Below are positions 1-15,833 of a DNA stretch of 64,000 nt, in pieces. The translations under genes and the position numbers were made by a program. How positions within the stretch are numbered: the stretch's first letter is position 1; each line of letters opens with the position of its first letter. This DNA is from Serpula lacrymans var. lacrymans S7.9. Its lineage: Eukaryota > Basidiomycota > Agaricomycetes > Boletales > Serpulaceae. The notes under the pieces are model-generated. The model was not told where the DNA came from. It made no database searches and was given only the letters and a program-made list of their open reading frames with translations. The stretch spans positions 2,492,882 through 2,556,881 of the forward strand of contig NW_006763295.1 of the NCBI RefSeq assembly GCF_000218685.1. Direction: 5' to 3'.

Positions 1-306
1 AAAGAAAGGGCGGAATGGCCACAGACGCGTCGCGGCCCAGTTTAGGGCAGGATTTCATTTTGGCAAACTGGTTCAAGCTAATTGGGCAGCGATGCTTTGC
101 TGTCCGGAAGAGGATCCGGACCAGTTTGATTTTGCTGGACTCCGTACCCTTTGCGCATATCTCTGCAGCTCATTTCTCTTATCCATATCCATTGCCTATG
201 GATATAGCTGAGCCATGAATATCTGCTTCCTCTGATAAGATACTATATCACCATCCTCTGGTTTCCTTATACTCGCCATTCTCTAGGTAATTTTAATTGA
301 ACTACC
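1..306. other. Region upstream of the Mio/SEA4 gene
   Basis: No convincing coding sequence. A short open stretch at 15-218 has no recognisable similarity and is probably chance or the 5' untranslated region of the gene starting at 307. Confidence 0.4.
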
Positions 307-3300
307 ATGGTCGGGCCCGCAACACCAGAAAAACGCTTGCTATGGCACCCTCGCCAGAATAATAAATTCGTCGTTGGTGGCGGGTCTCAAATGACTCTCT
401 ACGAATGGGCTCCAGGAAATCCAGAAATTAAACATGTCACATCCCAGCACGATTTGCAGTTTATGAAGGTACGCATCCTAGACATTGTCATTGGTAATCA
501 CACAATCAAATGGCTCACGACAGTGCTTTGCATGGTCTCCTGACCCTGCCTTTGATGATCTTTTTGCCATTGGACTCACCACAGGCCGTGTGGATCTCCT
601 GCGTCTCGAGGCGACTAAATATGCCCGCAATAACGTTCTCTCGAAAGGACCTGCGGTGTCACTTCCTGTACGCAACTCCAGGCCTTGCAATGCCTTAGCT
701 TTCTGTGAAGCAGATCCAAATTACCTCGCTGTTGGACTAGATAAAGTTCGTGGAGACTCCAGTCTCGTTATTTGGGACATCAGCAATTCCACTCCTGCTT
801 TATCTCTGCCTACACCCCAAACCACCTCATCATCGGTCGTCCTGCCTTCTCTCGCAGTGCCTGACAGCAACGGCGTTTCGCCTTTATTTCCTCGTATCCC
901 TAAGACCGATGTCGCTCCTCGGACAGATTCTCGCGTACTACAGCAACTTGCTGGCGCAGAAGTCGTATCTGCCGTTGCCTTTCTCCCACATTCAACAAAC
1001 TTGCTTCTCGCGGGCACGTCTGCAAGATGGTTACGTTTCTACGATCTTCGTGACTCAACACCCGTCAAAGCCCACATAGCTAGCCGAGTGCACGGCATAG
1101 CCACAGACCCGCTCAATCCGCACCAGATTGCTAGCTATGGTGACGGTATCGTTAGTGTATGGGATGTGCGGAAGTTTCCACACCCGTTGCTTACATTTAC
1201 TGAGAAAGATGCTGGCGCGGATGGTGGGGCACGTCGGTCGACGGGGACTGTTCATCAGATTGAATTTTCGAGGCATAGAAGTGGGACTTTGGCCGTGCTA
1301 GAGCGCGATGCCTCTTATGTGCGGTTTTGGGACTTGAAGCATGCACGACCTGTCGAAGGTTCTGGGTCGTCGGACGGAGAGCGTTCGAGAGACTCGTCAA
1401 CATCGAGGATGGTCAGAAGGTCATGGGCAAATTTGCCTTGGTCTGCGGCGGGATATGGTGGCGGCGGCAGGCAATCTGTTTCTGAATCACACGAGTCGTC
1501 CACTGTCGTACTTTCCGATACGCGCAAAAGTAAGTTTCATTTCTCTATTTTTATTTGCCAAAGTACGATGCTCAATTTATTGCTTCAAGCCAAATATTTC
1601 AGTCGACCACTCGCCTCGTTTTCGCTTGTACCGAGCCCACAAACGCATGCTTTGACATCCAATGTCATGGTAATAAACAGAGATGGCGACCTCGAGCTTT
1701 ACGCTGTACACGATACACCCAAGCAGATAGCATGGAGTTCTCGGGGAGAACTACTGATCGGTGCCGGCTTATCATGTAAAGTTATCGCTGGATCCCACGA
1801 GACCGAGGCTCCTCCAGAACCATGGGATATACCTGTAGCAACTCAGCGACAATTTGGATTTAGTGGCGAGACTGGTACGTTGTCTGAGGCACCTCTGAAT
1901 GAGGAATCTAGTTTCCGAGGACGCACTTTGAGGGCCACGTTTGGTCGTGGAGATGAAGATGGATTCCCTGCGCTTATCACAGGCTCTAATAAGATCTCAT
2001 CCTCCAGACCTATAAAGACTCGAACGTACAGCCCTGCATCTATTCGACGCTATCAACTGGAAGCTGGTACTGCAGGCGATGGGAATGAACTTAAGCCTGC
2101 TTCGCGGGCGGCAGGGCCGGGTGACCAGCGACTGATTACTAATGGCGAGGTGGCTCTCAGCAAAGATGGGGAGGGTATGAGAGCAAAGAACCATCGCGTG
2201 CATGGAGACAAAAGCACATCGAAAGCAAGGAAGATGAGTTCGAGGAACGTTCAACATATTATCGAAGATGATATCTCGATGACTATGCGGCGTAGGACTA
2301 TACGAGGGTACGGTATAGCCAATGTAAATAACCTCTCTCCAAGTCAAAGTTTGTATGGTTGGTTCTGATCGTGAACTGATTTATAGTCCCATCACAATTT
2401 TACGGTCACCCGAGAGGATAGCTTGATGGATGCAACGTTGTCAGATTTGTGGGCCTGGATGAATCGTAAGTGGAGCAGTTATATAGTATCACATGAACTT
2501 TGCATAAATTAATAACGTCTGTGCAGATTCCCGCGACATTTTGTCCACCCCAACGTCAAGACTTCATGGTTACGAGTTCTCTCACCAAGGTCTTCTTGGT
2601 ATCTGGGAAGGTTTCCCTCCCGTTCCACAGCACCAGGTCTCCGTTTCTGCCCCTACATTCACCTCTTTCCACACGTCACCATCTAGACTCGGGCTGGAGA
2701 ACAGCCAGTCTTCGCTGCTGTCGGTTCTAACTGGACTATCTGAGAAACAAACTTACGGCTCAGAAATTGTAGTTCAAAGTGATTTCCAATCTGCCATAGC
2801 CGATCTGTGTACACGAAGGGAAATCGATAAGACGTCCTGGAAGCCCACTGTATCTACGAATAAATTGGAGCAGAGACAACTAGCCCTGCAATTGTGTGGC
2901 TGGAGTTTGAGGGAGGAGGATCTTGCTCTTGCCATCAAGAGGTAACCACAATCCGTTTAATACATGTATGCGCGATTTAATTGTTTTAATTAGATGGGAG
3001 AAGGATGGCAAGCATTCTCGCGCAGCTTGCTGGCTAGTGTTCACTCATTCGTACGAGATCAGGGTCCGCGCCTGTTCCATANNNNNNNNNNNNNNNNNNN
3101 NNNNNNNNNNNNNNNNNNNNNNNNNNNNNNNNNNNNNNNNNNNNNNNNNNNNNNNNNNNNNNNNNNNNNNNNNNNNNNNNNCAGCAGTACAGCAAAGCTT
3201 GGAATTGCTAATGCGCAGCAAAGGTATGTTTTTGCTTCTATTTTTGGGTTATTATCCGCTTACGCTTGATATTTCAGATGAACTCCACCACATGATGTCT

Positions 3301-4334
3301 GGTACGCTGGCCGCCCTTGTCCCACAGAAGTCAGGTAGCTCGAACTTGAACACTGCACTGAGAGACTACTGTGAACGCCTTATTGTCCGACTTCAGGACC
3401 CTTATTTCCGTGCTCTACTCACCCAACTAACGTCTAAAGACTGGTCAGAGGTCCTCGAAGAAGAAGCGTTGCCCCTCCGCGAACGCCTCGCCGTCGCTTT
3501 CCAGTTCCTCGACGATAAGGCTCTGTCTTCTTATTTACGACGAGTCGCCGATAGATGTTGCATGCAGGGCGACATTGAAGGTCTCATCGTCACTGGGCTG
3601 ACGTCGTCTGGAATGGACATCCTCCAGAACTACGTCGATCGGACCGGTGACGTCCAAACAGCGGCCATCCTCTCCTCCTTTGTCTGCCCGTCTAAATTCC
3701 AGGACACTCGCACCCTCCGCTGGCTCGAAGCCTATCGCGACCTGCTCGACGGTTTCAAGCTCTTCCACTTCCGTGTTACATTTGATATTGAGAGGGGCCA
3801 GATTCTACAGGAAGCTGTCAGGAGTGGGGACCTGGCGCCGTTCGATTGGGCGCCAAGGCAGATTGTTATCCGCTGTAATTATTGCAGCAAACCGCTGGAT
3901 CCATCGCTTGCTAATCCGAAAAGCAGGGTTCGTGTATCATACATATCCTCGCAGTATTTCGTTCTGATATTGATGACTCGTATTCCTCTAGCCGATGGCT
4001 TGTCCCAACTGCAATCGTGCCTTGCCGCGATGTTCCATCTGTTTGACAACGCTCAGCATCGTCCCAGATGCCGTCCGCGACCAAGAGCTGTCCCAATCTC
4101 AGTCATACTTCACAGGTACGTCTATCAATTCATGCTCATTTTTAGCTCGCCACTCAACTCCTGGATTCATCACTCAAAGATACCATCGACGAGGCCATTA
4201 TCATATGCCAGAACTGTCGGCATGGCGGCCACGCCTCACACATCCTAGAGTGGTTCTTCGGTGAAGAGGGCATCCGTTCGCACGGCGTGTGTCCCGTGGC
4301 GGATTGTGACTGCCGCTGCGGTGAGGAGCTCTAA
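307..4334 (+). CDS. SEA4: Mio/SEA4-type WD40 protein with C-terminal zinc ribbon (SEA/GATOR2 complex)
   Basis: Multi-exon gene. Exon 1 (307-468) begins [15 protein letters not shown] and splices at a GTACGC donor into 524, giving [19 protein letters not shown]. The N-terminal half has WD-type blades, for example [26 protein letters not shown] and [11 protein letters not shown]. The C-terminal half is alpha-helical, and the end is Cys/His-rich ([49 protein letters not shown]), which is the zinc ribbon/RING-like tail typical of Mio/MIOS. The family works in the SEA/GATOR2 complex at the vacuole, relaying amino-acid signals to TORC1. An assembly gap falls in the linker, so the total length (over 1,000 residues) is uncertain. 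The stop TAA at 4332-4334 follows the last zinc ligands directly. Confidence 0.88.
3082..3181. other. Assembly gap of 100 N
   Basis: Exactly 100 consecutive N, the usual placeholder for a gap of unknown size. It lies inside the Mio/SEA4 gene, between the exon encoding the [13 protein letters not shown] segment and the helical C-terminal part. Confidence 0.99.
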
Positions 4335-5382
4335 CACCCGGATTTCCACCACCTTCGCTCTCTGTTCAATATACCCTTCTGTATCATTTGAATCCTATTA
4401 CTTTCGTAATTTCAACCCCCCCACCTTCAGCCTCGCATTTACAGTTATTTTCTTCGGTGCGACTACCTTGATAAATTTCAAAGATTTTGTCCCCTTGTAT
4501 TGTAAAACCTTCCGCTTCATGTGTTATATACTAGTACGCCCTTTTTTGTGCGATTTATTCGGTAATGCTACATGTAAAAGGATGAGACTCTATCTTTGCT
4601 CAACTACGAGATTGAACCGTCACGAAGGAAAATTCGACAATGTAAAACTACTTGAAGAATGAACGTTACTCGCATAAGCCCATGCCATAAAGTAAGCATA
4701 GACCGCCATTGTATTTTCATCGTCACCTCTCCTATCGAGGATAAAAGAAATTGTCGAGTTCCTGAAGCTGGGGCACGAGGAAATACGGTAATGCAAATGC
4801 AGATGGCATGTCAAGCAAAAATATACAAGTGCACCCCCGCTCCGTCGACAATTATGCAAATGCTAGGCACTCCAAGAAATCCCCGCACGTAGTCAACACC
4901 ACGAGCACAGATAAAAAAGCGAGCCCTGGGACATGTTGCGAGTAGACAAAAAAAGTCCGTGTAAGATAAAGAAAAGGATAACGCAAAAGCATCGAGTATG
5001 AAGACAAAAAGTCGCAGTAGACCAAAGAGGAAGAAAAAAAAAAGTCCCGTACGAGAATGTAAGACGAAACAAAAGTGTAGGCAGCACAGAGAAAGCGACG
5101 GTTCGCATCAAGATAAAAGGTCGATAGACTTCTTCTCTGGAGGAGACCGTAGACGATAAAGTGAGGCTAAACTCCTGGCAATGACGACGGAGGCACGAGA
5201 GCAGCAGGTATACTTCAGCGAGAAGTAGGTAGATCGTAGCAGACGGAGATTGTGCAGGGAGATGGACTTATATTGCTTGTAAATACTTTATGCAAGACTG
5301 GTGCGTGTGAATTATGGGATGGAGTAGTAGGTGAGGGCACGTCGTGGGCATTTCTATTGTTGCTGATGGTGCAGGTACTTTT
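4335..5382. other. Intergenic region between convergent genes
   Basis: Holds the 3' flanks of the Mio gene (plus strand) and the glycosyltransferase (minus strand). It is A-rich on the plus strand around 4900-5050. The short open frames show no recognisable protein. Confidence 0.6.
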
Positions 5383-7048
5383 CAGTTCGTGTACACCTGC
5401 ATCTCGATCGGAGGCTGTTGATATTGCTGCGGTTGTGGACTGTCGAGATAGGGTTTCTCGTCAGACGCGCTGGCAGCGTTGGTAGCAGCAGTGGGATCGC
5501 CAATTCCCGCACGAGTGCCCCACCCAGTCTGTGAAAGAGAAGGTGAGTATGTAAATGAGAATGAGAGATACGACAGATTTGATGATAACTAACCTCGTGT
5601 AATGTTAATAGAGCATAAACCTTCATGATCGCGAAGTAGTAACCGAACGCGATGAAAGCAGGCACATATATAATGTGCTCTGGTTGGTACCATAGATGAG
5701 GTAGCAGCTTTGCCGTACGTGTTGCCATCAACCATACGATGTAACTGCATACGATATTCCTACGAAGAAATGTTTAAATATACTCTAGCCTTGTCGGTGA
5801 ATAGGAATGTACGAACCACCATGGTAAATGATAGCCGCCTTCCAATATCGGAATAGTACTCTTGGATATCAAGATTGCCACAAGACAAGGACCGACAAGA
5901 AGCGTAAAGGGGTTAAAGAGCTTGTCCACCTACAAAATAACAATGAGCACTCGCTACTAATATAAATATGCGAGAATTGTTTACCATGGTGTAGGCAACG
6001 TATGGATGCGTTGTCCAGATGTGCCTTTCCATGAAAAGTGAGCGAAGATCAGACCGCCACGTATTTCTCGTCCACCGTAGCACTTGCTTCAGGAACCGCC
6101 AATCAGGCTTCATCGTACTGAGTAGTTCGGCTTCCTTGCAACATTGGACGTAAGTACTCCAACCGTGGCTAACCATCCACCTCGTCAAGAATTTGTCATC
6201 ACCAGAATTCAAATGGTATTTGCCGAGCCAGTAGTCGTGAGTGAAGCCGTGTAAAAACTCAGGATCCTTAAGGATAACTGTACGGTAGGCGGCAGTGCGA
6301 CCGGACAAACACGGAATACCTCCATCTATATGCGTAGATGAAGATATTTCGATATTTCGAATTGTGAGACGGAAAGCGGCCAAGACCTCCCAGACGGTCA
6401 TGCGTTTACCACAGGGTTGGACACGCTGAGAGGTTCCTACACCTCCGACCTTCTGGTCTTCAAAGCAAGCGAGGACATATGGAAGCAGAGTTGGCGGCCA
6501 GATGGCATCATCATCAGCAAAAAAAATAATATCAGTTGATGTATTCTTGATGCCATGAGACATCTGCAGCCTCTTGTTCGCGAATGGAACGGTGAGGACG
6601 CGGATGCGCTCTGGGTCTACGGCATTGGCAAGCTCTTGAAGAGGCCCAAGCATTTTCTCCTCGGTGATGATAAGAATTTCCTTCGGCTTTCCGACGAGCC
6701 AGCTGTGCGCTGCCTCCTTGAATTCTTCTCCTGCGTCGATGGTAGGGACAATGATGGTGACATCTTCTGATGCGATGTAAGTGGGATTTTCCGGTAGTGG
6801 GACTGGGCGATAAGTAAACGAGGCTGTAACACGAATGAGGTACCATAAGTAACGGTAAAATCTGAAAAGAAAGGAGGTGTCAGCGCATACAACGATATAA
6901 AACAAAACGGTCCAAAAATCACCCGATAACTCCAAATGGTAGGACTATAAGAAAAGAGCGAGGTCAGTAAGGACTCGCTGGCGACGACACGTTGAGGAAA
7001 TGGTATGAACTAACATATTGGAAAGTTATCGGACGTCAAGTACAACAT
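5383..7048 (-). CDS. Family-2 membrane glycosyltransferase (Cps1/hyaluronan-synthase-like polysaccharide synthase)
   Basis: Start ATG is at 7048-7046 (MLYLTSDNFPI). Two short introns then give a continuous N-terminus through IGFYRYLWYLIRV. The predicted protein is about 450 residues. It shows a GT2 core: VTIIVPTIDAGEEF at the nucleotide-binding strand, FFADDDAIWPP (DxD metal/UDP site), the GDDKF region, and QVLRWTRNTWRSD, a QxxRW-type motif of processive synthases. Hydrophobic segments near the N-terminus and after residue 320 (LVGPCLVAILI, IVCSYIVWL, FIAFGYYFAIM) suggest an integral membrane protein. The tail is Gln/Pro-rich, ending at TGA 5385-5383. Relatives include Cryptococcus CPS1 and the ascomycete GT2 needed for hyphal growth on surfaces. 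The polysaccharide made here is not predictable from sequence. Confidence 0.85.
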
Positions 7049-7905
7049 CTTGACGGCCTAGAGTGTCGTGTGAGACGGTGGGGAGGGACAAAAAAGAGCG
7101 GAGAGGGGTCGACGCCAAAGCGACGAGACAGAGTTGGGGGAGAGCGTCCTTAGACGACAAGGGGCTGTTGAAATCAAAGCAGATGGTCGTTATTATGCAG
7201 AGAAACCGTCAGCCAGGCGGGTCTGATCTGGCGGACTTTCAATTCAATTAAGGCCATCTATCTGGCCCAAAAACTATTCGGGAGAATATATTACGGATGG
7301 CCGCTGTTCTAGTCAAAATAATTACGGCCTTTTCCAATTCTCTTCACTCAATGCACGCTTCGATAGTGCATCGTGGGTGGAGCGCAGCAGCGCCCGTAAT
7401 AAATACGTTTAGCATACTTCAAGTTGGGCACGATTCGTTGACAGTCCCCACGAGATAGTTGGTCACTTTCAGGTGAAAAACAACAAAGACCACCTGGTTT
7501 TTGCATTAGATATGATACAAAAGAGGCGTTTAAGCATACCGCAGTCTTCGCGGACTGTGCTGTCACGCTTGGGCCTAAATCGAATTACGTCAAATTGCCA
7601 TGTTGCGATACCCTTTTTCGTGACAAACATCCTTGGCGCGGGTGGCACCCGTCGTTACCGCATCTGACCCGACTGTGCCAAGTTTTGTAAGCAAAGTAAA
7701 AACACAAGAAGGTTTATTTGTTAATTTATCGAAACACAGAACGTCCAGAATACACACAGTCGTAAAATGAGGAAAATTACAGATGACTTGAGGCTACTAG
7801 GTAGAAGCAGGGGACCAGGATTAGGAATGAAAATGAAATCGTGATGATGGTGGAGAGGAAGGAAGGGAACTTGGAGGGAAATTTTAGGGAAGGGATTATC
7901 GAGAT
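7049..7905. other. Intergenic region upstream of the GT2 gene
   Basis: Between two minus-strand genes. It holds the promoter of the glycosyltransferase and the 3' flank of the RBR ligase. Open frames at 7063-7667 are short and unrelated to anything I recognise. Confidence 0.55.
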
Positions 7906-10029
7906 CTAGTCAAATCCCTCAACCGAAACGTTCCAGCTCCACCTACCATCCAAAAACCCTTTCGCAGTGTCTTCTAACATGATCTCATTACGTTTCTGCA
8001 CATATACCTACAAAAGTCAACTTCATCAGCACGACAAAGACAGTAAGAAGGAGAGTACAGCATACAGTCTTGTCGGTGACCTTCTGGCGAAGCGTGGAAA
8101 TAATTTCTGTGTCTATTTGAGATTCTAAAAGTTCAGAAAGGTCTTCTACAGCCCTCTCGAGATCACTGATAATGAGGTGGTCATCAATAACCCATAAGCG
8201 TAAACCTCCGTAATGGATACCTACCGTTGATTATCTTCAAACAATTCCTTCTCATTACCTTTCTCCAAGTAGTATGCCATTGCATATGTCCACTTCAGTG
8301 TCGTACGACACTTCTCTACTTCATCGACAGCCTTCTTCATGAATTGCACTTCGATCCAGGTCAAATCCGACGTGACCTGCATCTCTTCCATCTTTTTCTC
8401 CGTCTTGGAGTACAGTTCTATAGATAACTTGGCAGACTGCTCATGGTTAGCCCAGCGGTTATAATACTATCAGGAATTATGAAATGATCAATGACGCTGC
8501 ATGAGGCTATCAAAGCAGCCACGTACGTGAAGATAACGCTCAAGAGAGGCACGACTCTTCGATTGCGCGTCTCTGGCATCAACTCCTGTCTTTTCATCAT
8601 ACCTGTTGCATGAGTACCAGGCAGTGCCATGCTCCGACCAAGGACCTTCATTGATTTCGTCAGCTCAACGTCCTTCATTATCACAACAAATCTTACCCAT
8701 GCAAACCCAGCAAAACTCATGCTTGCATTTCTTACACGTCATGTGGCTAAAAAGGAAGTCATTAGCTACCAATAACTAATGAAACGAGTAATCGCTACGC
8801 ACTTGCAACCGCCATTCTTCTCGATAGTGCTTTGGCATTGACTACATTCCTTGGTATTACTCTTGATCCAATTGGCCGTCTCGCTGTCATCTCGGCACTT
8901 TTTCAACCACATCTTCGCTACCGAGCAAATGACGGGCCTGTGGTCTGCTTCAATTGGACAGCCAAAACAGAATTTATGAGTGCCCGATGCGCCACACGAT
9001 ACAATAGGGACAATCGTAGTTAAAGCTGACTTGTGCGCAGCCACCGGGCATGAGACAGTATGGGTGCACGACGGGTATGGGCAGTACTTGAGGCTCGGGT
9101 TGGACGCTACAAAGTGACGAACAACAAGCTCTTGGAAACGTTCCCAGGTAGGAATATCGTCCGCAAGAGCAGAGCGTACAAATGGGTCAGGAGCCACAAT
9201 CGCACATCCCTCAGCCATACAACGAATCGAGTGTTCTCCCTCCTCGCGTATCTTACTCGTAAGGTAAGCGCCCCAGCAACCTGCACAGAATTGATGGTCA
9301 CATGACAACGACAAAAAGCTCGTTTGAGAGTCATCGAAGCATATGGGACACACAAATGGTTCTGGTTTTGGAGCTGCAGAAGGAGCGTCAGGGTACACAG
9401 ACGCTGGGGTTGGTGATCTTGATTTACCTGGAGTTTGGCGGGTGGGACGACGCAGCCCGCCTGATGAACGGCCGCCGGTAGACGAGGAGTGAGAGCGAAT
9501 AGGCGCCGCGGATGAAGATACAGAAGATCTGGATGGCGGACTTATGCCGGCCGAGATTGAGACTGCAGAAGCATTATCCATGTACTTCTCAATGAGGCGT
9601 TCCTTGTTCCAGCTCAGGTATCTCAAGAGCAGGGATGCAACGCTGGCCTACGAAAAAGATAGATAGTATTTATGTCTGCATAAGTAAGGATACGGGAAGA
9701 GAAGATAGAGCCATACGCACATCAACGCCAAAGATACCACTAATGTGCTCAATGTCTGCTGCCATGGCTTTCTCGACGGCAGTCTGGGTAAGGGTGTCAT
9801 ACTCTATCTCGTATGTCTTGCGCATTGCTTTGGATGGAACCTTAAAATCTTCGTTAAAGGCGTCCATGTCCATATCGTCGTCTGAGGACGCTGAACCTGA
9901 CGCTATCATGAGGCTGCATGTTGCGTGTAAGCCACCAGACGACTTACCATCCTCCTGAGTATCCATCATTTCGTCGTCCTCATCAGAGTAATCGATATCA
10001 TCGTCTGAATATTCGTAGTCTGAGGACAT
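7906..10029 (-). CDS. RBR E3 ubiquitin ligase, Ariadne (ARI1/ARIH1) type
   Basis: Start ATG at 10029-10027 opens an acidic N-terminus ([20 protein letters not shown]), a hallmark of Ariadne proteins. A UBA-like region follows ([20 protein letters not shown]), then a Ser/Pro linker. RING1 is [19 protein letters not shown] with CAGCW. The in-between-RING region includes [11 protein letters not shown] and CFGC. RING2 ([14 protein letters not shown]) carries the catalytic Cys in NGGC, then [17 protein letters not shown] across an intron. A helical Ariadne domain follows ([27 protein letters not shown]). The last residues are NVSVEGFD, with the stop at 7908-7906. RBR ligases take ubiquitin from E2 onto the RING2 cysteine and then onto substrate. 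Length of about 530 residues is normal for the family. Confidence 0.93.
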
Positions 10030-10341
10030 GGCTGGCGTTGTTCTTTGTTCTATGCTTTCTTGGGCTTTCTTGCTATTGTGTTCGTCGTGGTCGGGATCGA
10101 TTGTAGCCGTCGGTGCAGCACCGAATGTGTAAGGCCCAGGTGCAGTGGCGCGGACTATATCCGTGGGAATACTTTGAGACTCCGCTTTTAGAGCACATGA
10201 CTCGACAAGATTATATCGATGATTCAAAAACGGGTTTGGATGCTGGGCTTGAGGCTGATCAGAAGTTCTTTTGTGCCCTCAACTACACGTTTGTTATCTC
10301 GCACAAATTCACCAGCTTGCATACCTCTGAATATCAGAAAA
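10030..10341. promoter_or_regulatory. Divergent intergenic promoter (RBR ligase / lysyl-tRNA synthetase)
   Basis: Only 312 bases separate the two divergent start codons, so the promoters must be close or shared. I see no clear TATA box or named operator. Confidence 0.55.
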
Positions 10342-12682
<2,341 letters not shown>

Positions 12683-13214
12683 AGGTCATCAAAGGCCCAT
12701 CAAAACGTAGATTTGTAACAGTAATATCTTCGATGTATTTCCTATCACAGCTTCATAAAAGTCTGTTCTACTTACTCATACTTTACTTACATCGGAATAT
12801 TACTGGAGTCCCAAGTATCGTACTGTGTCTTGCGATGAATCCATCACGCTCATTCTTGACTTATCTGATATATGATGTACGCAGAAATCACAGACATGGA
12901 GACCGAGTCTTTTTTTAAGTCACAAGATTGCGGTATCTAATCTTGGCTTATAGAGTGCAAGAAGGGAACTGTCAGAAGAACAAGAAAGAACTTGGTAGAA
13001 CCGCCGAGAAAATACATCAAAAACGCGATGTCGAAAAAGCTCAAAAGAGGAAAAAAAAACTCAGCCACCGCTATAATATTAGCCACTCCATCCAAATTTT
13101 GAGCACAACGCGTTTGCCTCCTGCTACACCTCACCTCACCTGTATCGCTGATCTTGCAAAGGTCATTTTACGAACCAATTTCTATCGTACGAACGCTTTT
13201 AACGAACCACAAAA
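12683..13214. other. Intergenic region, promoter of the Hsp110 gene
   Basis: 3' flank of the LysRS gene and 5' flank of SSE1. Several GAA triplets occur around 12960-13010, but no clean inverted nGAAnnTTCn heat-shock element. No other gene seen. Confidence 0.5.
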
Positions 13215-15833
13215 ATGGCAGTAGTGGGTGTCGATTTTGGGACTCTGCACAGTAAGGTACTGCCGGACCACGCTTAGATCACAATCCAGTATCTCACTTT
13301 TGATATTTTCTTTACTTTCTCTTTTTCTACAGATCGGTGTTGCAAGGCATCGAGGCATCGATATCATCGTCAATGAGGTCTCCAATCGTGCTACACCGTA
13401 CGCCTACTTTTTTCGATAAGGATTTATCAATCTGTGCTGATCAGCACATCCTAACGTCACAGATCTCTCGTTGCCTTCGGCCCAAAACAACGATCCATCG
13501 GCGAGTCTGCCAAAACGCAGGAAACATCAAACTTCAGGAATACTATCGGATGCCTCAAGCGTCTCATTGGTCGGACGTTCCAGGATCCCGAGATCCAAAT
13601 AGAGAAGAAGTATCTTAATGCAACGCTGGTAGACGTCTCAGGGACTGTAGGCGCAGAGGTAAACATACATATCGCCATTTCTCCATCAAACATCATAAAA
13701 ATACTGAATCGGTGCATTCTAGGTGTCATATCTCGGTGAAAAGCAGACCTTTTCTGCAACCCAGCTTGTCGCAATGTACCTGGGCAAGCTCCGCGACATC
13801 ACCTCTAATGAGCTCAAAACTGCTGTCACCGACCTCGTCATTGCAGTTCCAGGGTGGTACACAGATGTCCAACGTCGTGCCCTCCTTGATGCAGCCTCCG
13901 TCGCTGGGCTGAACGCCCTGCGCCTCATCAATGACTCCACAGCCGTTGCCCTCGGGTACGGCATCACCAAATCTGATCTTCCCGAACCCGAAAATCCTCG
14001 TAATGTCATGTTCGTCGACGTTGGTCACTCATCCATGTCCGTCACCATCATCGCCTTCGCCAAGGGGCAGCTCACTGTTAAAGCCACTGCCTACGATCGT
14101 CACTTGGGTGGCCGTGACGTCGACTACGCACTCTTGCAATATTTCGCAGCAGAGTTCAAGACGAAATACAAGATTGACGTACTTTCGAGCCCAAAGGCGA
14201 TGTTCCGTCTTGCAGTCGGTTGTGAGCGCCTCAAGAAAGTGCTCTCTGCCAACTCGGAGGCTCCCCTAAATGTCGAATCTATTATGAACGATATTGACGC
14301 GTCGTCTAAGCTCTCGCGCGAAACCTACGAGGGCCTCCTCACTGACGTGCTTAGTCGCGTGGGCACACCAATCAAGCAGGCGCTTGCCGAGTCTGGGCTC
14401 ACTCTCGAGCAAATTGACTCCGTTGAACTTGTTGGTGGGACCACACGTATCCCTGCTGTGCGGGCACAGATTCAGGACGCTGTGGGTGGGAAGCCGCTGT
14501 CAACGACGCTAAACCAGGACGAGGCTATTGCTCGAGGTGCCACCTTTGCATGCGCGATGCTTTCGCCTACATTCCGTGTGCGTGACTTCGCGGTGCACGA
14601 CATTGCCCACTACCCAATCAAGGTGCAGTGGGAACCTACCCCTAGCGACCCTGATGACGATACCGAACTCGTTGTGTTCCCGCGTGGCAATGGGATTCCG
14701 TCGACAAAGGTACTCACGTTCTACAGGAAGGATTCGTTTGATATCGAGGCGCGATATGTCAACCCGACTGAGCTGCCAGGAGGTATTAACCCGTGGATTG
14801 CGCGTTTCTCTGCGAAGAGTGTACCGCCTGATTCGAAGGGAGACCTCACGTGTGTGAAGCTGAAGACACGCCTGAACTTGCACGGCATTCTCTCGTTCGA
14901 GGCTGCATACACGGAGGAGGTAGAGGAGAAGGAGGAGGTGCCGATGGAGGTTGATGGTGCTGATGCCGCACCCCCGAAGAAGAAGAAGGTGGTGAAGAAG
15001 AAGGAGGTACCATTCGTGACGGGAACATCGTCCCTAGATAACTCTATCGTCGAAAATTTGAAGGAACAGGAAGCACAAATGCACGCTGCTGACAAGCTTG
15101 TTATGGATACCGAGGTAAGTCCCAATCATCTTTCCGCACTTCCATGGCGGGAGAATTGAATCATGAACGAACTCCACAGGATCGTAAAAATGCGCTCGAA
15201 GAATATGTATATGACACACGTGGAAAGCTTGATGACCGCTATGCCGCCTATGTTCAGGCCGCAGAGAAGGTGACACTTCTTGGTCTGTTGCAGGATGCAG
15301 AAGACTGGCTGTATTCCGAGGAAGGCGAGGATGCTACCAAGTCTGCATACGTTGGAAAGCTCGATTCACTTAAGGTTGTTGGTGACCCCATCGTTCTCCG
15401 ATACCGCCAGTATGAAGACCGACCTCGCTCTATCAGCGAGCTTCGCGCCTCTTTGAACGACTACCTCGCCCAGGCTACTTCTCTCGACGAAAAGTTCGCC
15501 CACATCGACGAGAAGGACAAGCAGCGCGTTGTAGAGAAGTGTGCAACCATTCAAAAGTGGCTCGACGACCAAATTGCGCGACAGGCGGAGAGGCCGAAGA
15601 ACTCAGACCCTGTGCTGACGACTGCAGAGATCGGGAAGAAGAGGGACGAGTTGATTTACTTTGCCGTCCCGATTTTGACCAAGCCCAAGCCCAAGCCTGT
15701 GAAGGTCGAGCCTACACCTACCGGAACGCCGAACGGGACACAGTCTCCGCAGAGCGGAACCCAGACGCCTGATCCTGCGGCTGGCGCGAAGGCTGAGGAG
15801 GCACCAGCGCCCCCCGAGATGGACGTCGACTAG
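13215..15833 (+). CDS. SSE1: Hsp110-family chaperone (SSE1-like Hsp70 nucleotide-exchange factor)
   Basis: Start ATG at 13215 (MAVVGVDFGTLHSK) leads into the Hsp70 ATPase fold: phosphate-1 loop VGVDFG, AVPGWYTDVQRRALLDAA, LINDSTAVALGYG, VMFVDVGHSS and VELVGGTTRIPAV. The substrate-binding part is diverged, with a long acidic/basic loop (EEVEEKEEVPMEVD, PPKKKKVVKKKE) that separates Hsp110 from canonical Hsp70. The C-terminal helical domain (EYVYDTRGKLDDRYAAYV) ends PPEMDVD rather than EEVD. Five exons are visible; the last intron is about 15115-15179. Sse1-type proteins release ADP from Hsp70 and hold unfolded clients in the cytosol. The predicted length, near 780 residues, is usual. Confidence 0.94.

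Noticed and set aside
12683..13214. Heat-shock element upstream of the Hsp110 gene
   Set aside because: GAA triplets occur but without the alternating nGAAnnTTCn spacing.
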